The translations under genes were made by a program, and so were the position numbers. A stretch of 9,281 nucleotides of DNA from positions 22,685-31,965 of the forward strand of contig PKYM01000175.1 in assembly GCA_003132645.1 (NCBI GenBank), written 5' to 3'. The DNA comes from Actinomycetota bacterium (GTDB taxonomy: Bacteria; Actinomycetota; Thermoleophilia; UBA2241). Under the pieces are notes generated by a model. It had not been told where the DNA came from and searched no databases. It saw nothing but the letters and a program-made list of their open reading frames with translations. Numbering within the stretch: the first letter of the stretch is position 1; each line of letters starts with the position of its first letter. This document shows, one piece after another, positions 6,034-9,281 of the stretch.

Positions 6034-6362
6034 CTCCCGAAGAAGCCCAGCAGCTCGGAGCGCTGGCGGTCGGATAGCCCGCCGACGGTCTTGCTCGGGC
6101 TGACGCGGCACTGCTCCATGATGCGGGCGGACTTGACGCGACCGCACTTGGGGGCCGCCATGAGCAGGTCGACCACCTTGGCGGTGAGCAGGAACTCCGG
6201 CGGCTCGCGCAGCACCGAAGCGATGGTGACCTTGCCGCGCTTGAGGCCCACCTTGAGCCGGGCGCGCTGGCTGCGCACGTGGTTGGCGCGCTGCAGAGCG
6301 TCCATGCGCTGGTCGAGAGAGCGCTCGGGAGCGACGTTCAGTTGCTTGGTGGGAGGCTGCAT
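6030..6362 (-). CDS. mihF: Actinobacterial integration host factor (mIHF), nucleoid-associated DNA-binding protein
   Basis: A 110-residue basic protein of the mIHF family, which binds and bends DNA and is unrelated to HU/IHF of other phyla. The N-terminal half is a charged helix (LDQRMDALQRANHVRSQRAR at 16-35, continuing LKVGLKRGKVTIASVL). The C-terminal half has a helix-two-turn-helix-like segment: KVVDLLMAAPKCGRVKSARI at 62-81, then MEQCRV and VGGLSDRQRSELLGFF. The equivalent block in better-known actinobacteria reads roughly LPGVGKVRA..IMEE, so the match is clear though this copy is divergent. It has two cysteines (73, 85). There is no ribosome binding site. The ATG lies eight bases after a promoter -10 element, so the mRNA is probably leaderless. 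It is the first gene of the mihF-gmk-rpoZ-coaBC unit. Confidence 0.9.
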   Translation of the reverse strand: MQPPTKQLNVAPERSLDQRMDALQRANHVRSQRARLKVGLKRGKVTIASVLREPPEFLLTAKVVDLLMAAPKCGRVKSARIMEQCRVSPSKTVGGLSDRQRSELLGFFGS

Positions 6363-6370
6363 CGAGACGA

Positions 6371-6399
6371 AGTATAAGGAACGCGGCCGGGCGGTTCAA
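6371..6399 (-). promoter_or_regulatory. Sigma70-type promoter of mihF, predicted leaderless start
   Basis: Minus strand: -35 TTGAAC (6399-6394), a 17-base spacer, and -10 TATACT (6376-6371). Only eight bases (TCGTCTCG) separate the -10 from the mihF ATG, so transcription should begin at or within about two bases of the A of ATG. Five-base arms GGCGG/CCGCC flank the -35 (6390-6394 with 6401-6405) and could be a weak operator, though such short arms are common here. Confidence 0.8.
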
Positions 6400-6488
6400 G
6401 CCGCCGGTGCTGTCGAAAAGGGCGACGCTTGCTGCGACTTCGTCAGTCCGAGCGATGCAGCCTCCCTGATCGACTAGGAAACTAGGAC
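6400..6488. other. Intergenic stretch between pyrD stop and mihF promoter
   Basis: Holds a short direct repeat (CCTAGT twice, two bases apart, on the minus strand) just after the pyrD stop. It also holds a weak interrupted stem (6431-6439 with 6445-6448 and 6457-6461). Neither makes a convincing terminator, and I see no small gene. Confidence 0.4.
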
Positions 6489-7454
6489 TTAAACCAGAGC
6501 CCGGCCGCGCACTGCGGCCAGATCGGGCAGGCCGCGGCCGACCAGCTCGGCTCGCAGCTCAGCGACGATCCGCCGGGGCGCGTCGGGCCCGCTGAAGTTC
6601 GCCGCCCCGACGGCCACCGCGGTCGCCCCGCAGGCGACGAACTCGAGGACATCGCGGCCGCAGGCGATGCCGCCCATGCCGATGATCGGCGCGTCCAGAG
6701 CGCCGGCCACCTCCCACACCATGCGCAGGGCGACCGGCTTGATCGCCGGGCCGCTCAGGCCGCCGGTGCGGTTGCCTAGGAAGGGCGTGAGCGTCTGCGG
6801 ATCGAGCACCAGCGCGCGCACGGTGTTCACGAGCGACAGGGCGTCGGCCCCAGCCTCAGCTGCCGCCCGCGCGACGGCCACGACGTCGGTGACGTTGGGC
6901 GTCAGCTTGACGATCAGCAGCCGCTTCGTGAGGGCGCGGGCGGCGGCGGTGAGCTTCTCTGTCTCGCCGGGCTCGGTGCCGACCGCCAGTCCCCCCCTCC
7001 CCACGTTGGGACACGACACGTTCAGCTCGTAGCCCGCCACCTGGGGCGAGCCGGCGGCGCCGGCCGCGAGACGCTCTTCGACGCGTCGCAGGACCTCGAG
7101 ATAGTCCCCGGGTCGCCGCCCGCCGATGTTGACCAGCACCGGCACGGGCACGAAGGCCAGCAACGGCAGATCGTCGAGGTAAGCCTCGATGCCGGGGTTC
7201 TGCAGGCCGACCGCGTTGATCATGCCCGCGGCGGTCTCGGTGAGACGCGGCGGCGGGTTGCCGTCGCGCCGCTCCAGCGTGACCGTCTTGGGCACGTAGG
7301 CGCTGAAGGGGAAGGGCGCCAGCGCCTCGGGACCATAGTGGCGCGCGGTCTCGAGCGCGTCGAAGGTGCCCGAGGCGTTCAGGACGGGGTGTTCGAGACG
7401 CAACCCGGCGAGCGTGACGGCAAGGTCGGGCACCGGTGCGCCGGGTTGCGTCAC
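6489..7454 (-). CDS. pyrD: Dihydroorotate dehydrogenase catalytic subunit, class 1B
   Basis: A 321-residue FMN enzyme of pyrimidine synthesis, oxidising dihydroorotate to orotate and passing electrons through PyrK to NAD. Blocks in order: HPVLNASGTFDALETA (22-37), TETAAGMINAVGLQNPGIEA (72-91), VLVNIGGR (106-113), GYELNVSCPNVGRGG (141-155), KLTPNV (183-188), LSLVNTV (206-212) and IIGMGGIACGRDVLEFVACG (257-276). Cys148 in the NVSCPN motif is the active-site base expected of class 1 enzymes. Class 1B is supported by the adjoining pyrK. The GTG start overlaps the pyrK stop by four bases (GTGA), which implies coupled translation and equal subunit supply. An open frame continues upstream to 8336 but only shadows pyrK. 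Confidence 0.96.
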   Translation of the reverse strand: MTQPGAPVPDLAVTLAGLRLEHPVLNASGTFDALETARHYGPEALAPFPFSAYVPKTVTLERRDGNPPPRLTETAAGMINAVGLQNPGIEAYLDDLPLLAFVPVPVLVNIGGRRPGDYLEVLRRVEERLAAGAAGSPQVAGYELNVSCPNVGRGGLAVGTEPGETEKLTAAARALTKRLLIVKLTPNVTDVVAVARAAAEAGADALSLVNTVRALVLDPQTLTPFLGNRTGGLSGPAIKPVALRMVWEVAGALDAPIIGMGGIACGRDVLEFVACGATAVAVGAANFSGPDAPRRIVAELRAELVGRGLPDLAAVRGRALV

Positions 7455-8314
7455 TGCGCGGCCTGCGGCTTGGCGCCGTCTGGCGCGAGTCCGGCCCCGG
7501 GTGCGCTGGCATCGGTCGAGGCGCCGCTGCCTAGAAGGTCGAGCGCGAACACCGGGCCGTCGACGCAGACCCGCAGGTAGCCCTCGCGGGTCGGCACGAC
7601 GCAGCCGTGACAGGCGCCGCTGCCGCAGGCCATGTGTGCCTCGAGGGAGGCATAGCCCGACAGGCCGGCGGTGCTCGCCCAGGTTCGTACCGCGTCGAGA
7701 AGGGGGGCTGGGCCGCAGGCGAGCACGCTCGCCTGCGGCCCAGCCCCCACCTCGCGGGCCAGCTCGACGGCCGTGCCGTGCCGGCCCACGGAGCCGTCGT
7801 CGGTCGCTACCCAGAGGTGGTCGATCTCGAAGGCCCCGGCCAGACGCGCCTGGCCTTCGTCGCGAAAGCCGAAGGTCGCGGTCACCGGCACGCCGCGGGC
7901 GCGCAGCACGTCGGCGACGAATTGAAACGGCGCCACCCCGATGCCGCCCGCGACGAGCAACGCGGCGCGCACCCGCTCGAGGGGAAAGCCGTGGCCCAGG
8001 GGGCCGGCGACCGCCAGCGTGTCGGCGACGCCGAGCTCGACGAGCTCCCTGGTGCCCTCGCCGCGCGGCTCGACCAGCAGGCGCACCCGTTCCCCGCCGA
8101 CGGAGTGCAGCGAGAGCGGCCGCCGCAGACGAAACTGCGTACCGGGCAGCGCCACCATGACGAACTGGCCCGGGGCGGCGAGGGCGGCGATGTCGGGGGC
8201 CAGCAAGGTGAGCAGCGCGTAAGGTCCGAACGAACGGCGTTCGATCACGCGGTAGTGGCCGCTCGTGGCGGTGGCACAGGTCTGCTCTGCCGGTGGGGGC
8301 GCCGTGGAGTTCAA
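7451..8314 (-). CDS. pyrK: Dihydroorotate dehydrogenase electron-transfer subunit (FAD / [2Fe-2S])
   Basis: Links the PyrD FMN to NAD through FAD and an iron-sulfur cluster. It is 287 residues from a TTG at 8314. FAD-binding RRPLSLHS is at 64-71; the NAD-domain glycine loop LVAGGIGVAPFQF is at 120-132; LACGPAPLLDAV is at 198-209. The cluster cysteines are 230, 235, 238 and 250 (CGSGACHGC, then YLRVC), giving C-x4-C-x2-C-x11-C as in PyrK. The C-terminal 30 or so residues are a low-complexity Ala/Gly/Pro tail beyond the family core. TTG is chosen because it lies eight bases after the carB stop with an AGGGG site running out of that stop, and no better start precedes the domain. The stop overlaps pyrD. 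Residues 189-204 are encoded by a 46-base palindrome, listed separately. Confidence 0.93.
   Translation of the reverse strand: MNSTAPPPAEQTCATATSGHYRVIERRSFGPYALLTLLAPDIAALAAPGQFVMVALPGTQFRLRRPLSLHSVGGERVRLLVEPRGEGTRELVELGVADTLAVAGPLGHGFPLERVRAALLVAGGIGVAPFQFVADVLRARGVPVTATFGFRDEGQARLAGAFEIDHLWVATDDGSVGRHGTAVELAREVGAGPQASVLACGPAPLLDAVRTWASTAGLSGYASLEAHMACGSGACHGCVVPTREGYLRVCVDGPVFALDLLGSGASTDASAPGAGLAPDGAKPQAAQ
7703..7748. repeat. Perfect 22-base inverted repeat inside pyrK
   Basis: Arms 7703-7724 and 7727-7748 pair at all 22 positions around a two-base centre; pairing stops immediately outside. It codes for GAGPQASVLACGPAP (190-204). One arm encodes the conserved ACGPxP segment of the NAD domain, and the other encodes the variable loop before it. 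The opposite strand, read in phase, gives almost the same peptide (GAGPQASTLACGPAP). In RNA or single-stranded DNA this would fold into a very stable G+C-rich hairpin. Confidence 0.96.
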
Positions 8315-8322
8315 AAGGCCCC

Positions 8323-9281
8323 TCAGTCTTCCGCATCGTGGTGCAGGTCCTGCAGGCAGTGCACGGTCACCCGCGGCCGACGCGCGGCCTCGATGGCCGA
8401 GACCGCCGCCGACGCGCCGGCGAGGGTCGTGATGCAGGGCACGCCCTTTTCGAGAGCGGCGCGGCGGATCTCGTAGCCGTCGCTGCGCGCACCGCGGCCG
8501 AACGGCGTGTTGACGACGAAGTCGACCCTGCCCTCCTCGATCAGATCGACGATATGGGGCGCGCCTTCGATGACCTTGTTGACCTCGATCGTGGGCACGC
8601 CGAGGCTCTGCAGCGCGCGTGCCGTGCCGCGGGTGGCGAGGATGGTGAATCCGAGGCCGTGCAGGCGTTGTCCCAGGATGGTGGCTGCCGACTTGTCCGG
8701 ATCGCAGACCGACAGGAAGATCGTACCGTCGGTGGGCAGCGGCGCGCCGGCGGCCGCCTGCGCCTTGGCGAAGGCCTGGGGGAAGGTGTCGGCGACCGCC
8801 ATGACCTCGCCGGTGGCCTTCATCTCTGGCCCCATCCGGTAGTCGGCTCCCGGGAAGCAGTTGAACGGCATGACCGCCTCTTTGACACTCACGTGACGCG
8901 GCACGCGACGGTGCGGCGGGTCGAGTTCGGCCAGCGTCGCCCCGAGGATGACGCGCGTGGCGAGCTTGGCCATCTGCACGCCGGTCGCCTTGCTGACGAA
9001 GGGCACGGTGCGCGAGGCCCGGGGATTTACCTCGAGCACGTATAGCTCGTAGCTCTGGTAGGCGAACTGGACGTTCATCAGGCCCCGCACGCCGAGCGCC
9101 CTGGCCATGGCGCGCGTCTGGCGGCGGACCTGTTCGAGGGTGCCCTCGCCCAGCGAGATCGAGGGCAGCACGCACGACGAGTCGCCGGAGTGCACACCGG
9201 CCTCTTCGACGTGCTGCATGATGGCCCCGATGTAGACCTCGTCGCCGTCGGAGAGTGCGTCGACGTCGACCTCGATCGCGT
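8323..9281 (-). CDS. carB: Carbamoyl-phosphate synthase large subunit, C-terminal part (cut by window edge)
   Basis: The last 318 or so residues of CarB; the gene enters from the right edge, so its start and first two thirds are missing. It opens in the second ATP-grasp unit with AIEVDVDALSDGDEVYIGAI, then HVEEAGVHSGDSSCVLPSIS, GLMNVQFAYQSYELYVLEVN and PRASRTVPFVSKATGVQMAK. SVKEAVMPFNCFPGADYRMG and PEMKATGEVMAVADTFPQAF mark the end of that unit. The C-terminal allosteric (MGS-like) domain follows, with VNKVIEGAPHIVDLIEEGRV and VVNTPFGRGARSDGYEIRRA. The enzyme makes carbamoyl phosphate for pyrimidines and arginine. It is followed after eight bases by pyrK and then pyrD, forming a pyrimidine operon. 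Regulation would lie outside the window. Confidence 0.97.
   Translation of the reverse strand, partial: AIEVDVDALSDGDEVYIGAIMQHVEEAGVHSGDSSCVLPSISLGEGTLEQVRRQTRAMARALGVRGLMNVQFAYQSYELYVLEVNPRASRTVPFVSKATGVQMAKLATRVILGATLAELDPPHRRVPRHVSVKEAVMPFNCFPGADYRMGPEMKATGEVMAVADTFPQAFAKAQAAAGAPLPTDGTIFLSVCDPDKSAATILGQRLHGLGFTILATRGTARALQSLGVPTIEVNKVIEGAPHIVDLIEEGRVDFVVNTPFGRGARSDGYEIRRAALEKGVPCITTLAGASAAVSAIEAARRPRVTVHCLQDLHHDAED

Noticed and set aside
6034..6399. Extending gmk upstream to a TTG at 6399
   Set aside because: It would add 122 Arg/Ala/Gln-rich residues that are the out-of-frame shadow of mihF. The TTG is part of the mihF -35 element.
7366..8160. Long plus-strand open frames opposite pyrK and pyrD
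   Set aside because: They are Arg/Pro/Ala-rich, lack domain signatures, and are antisense to well-recognised genes; long spurious frames are normal at this G+C content.
7455..8336. Extending pyrD upstream to 8336
   Set aside because: The extra 294 residues are an out-of-frame reading of pyrK; the GTG at 7454 with GTGA overlap fits the PyrD family start.
1..9281. Possible mobile element, CRISPR array, tRNA or defence system
   Set aside because: No transposase, integrase, spaced direct repeats or cloverleaf-like sequence was seen; all genes are core metabolism or envelope functions with uniform composition.

Overview
The window is G+C-rich (roughly two thirds, by eye), densely coding DNA that reads as a chromosomal housekeeping region of an actinobacterium. 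The best evidence is an actinobacterial integration host factor (mIHF) gene directly ahead of gmk, rpoZ and coaBC, with pyrimidine-biosynthesis genes just upstream. That order is characteristic of Actinomycetota. The presence of pyrK (class 1B dihydroorotate dehydrogenase), the absence of pyrF, and frequent GTG/TTG starts suggest a deep branch such as Thermoleophilia or Rubrobacteria rather than Streptomyces or Mycobacterium; this placement is inference.

Left part (1-2716): a minus-strand secreted or anchored L,D-transpeptidase (YkuD fold) is divergent from a plus-strand lemA-htpX pair. LemA is a small membrane-anchored coiled-coil protein and HtpX a membrane zinc protease; the pair is common in envelope stress and quality control. 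Both proteins carry proline/glutamine-rich C-terminal tails here.

Middle (2757-3838): a minus-strand two-gene unit, a small HD-domain hydrolase-like protein followed by a TPR protein, with a 4-base GTGA stop/start overlap. It converges with htpX, and a short hairpin lies between them.

Right part (3982-9281), all minus strand, so transcription runs from the right edge leftwards. First comes carB (3' part only)-pyrK-pyrD, for the first and fourth steps of UMP synthesis. A 126-base gap follows with a clear promoter, then mihF-gmk-rpoZ-coaBC (nucleoid protein, GMP kinase, RNA polymerase omega, CoA synthesis). The mihF promoter places the likely RNA start at or within about two bases of the ATG, so mihF is probably leaderless. 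gmk lacks a normal start codon at the expected place and probably starts at a CTG overlapping the mihF stop.

The most unusual structure is a pair of very long, perfect inverted repeats inside coding sequence: 21-base arms with a 3-base centre in the TPR gene, and 22-base arms with a 2-base centre in pyrK. Neither breaks the reading frame, the two are unrelated in sequence, and simple chance does not explain them. I see no phage, transposon, CRISPR, tRNA or rRNA in the window and no new multi-gene system; apart from the two palindromes it is an ordinary core-genome region.
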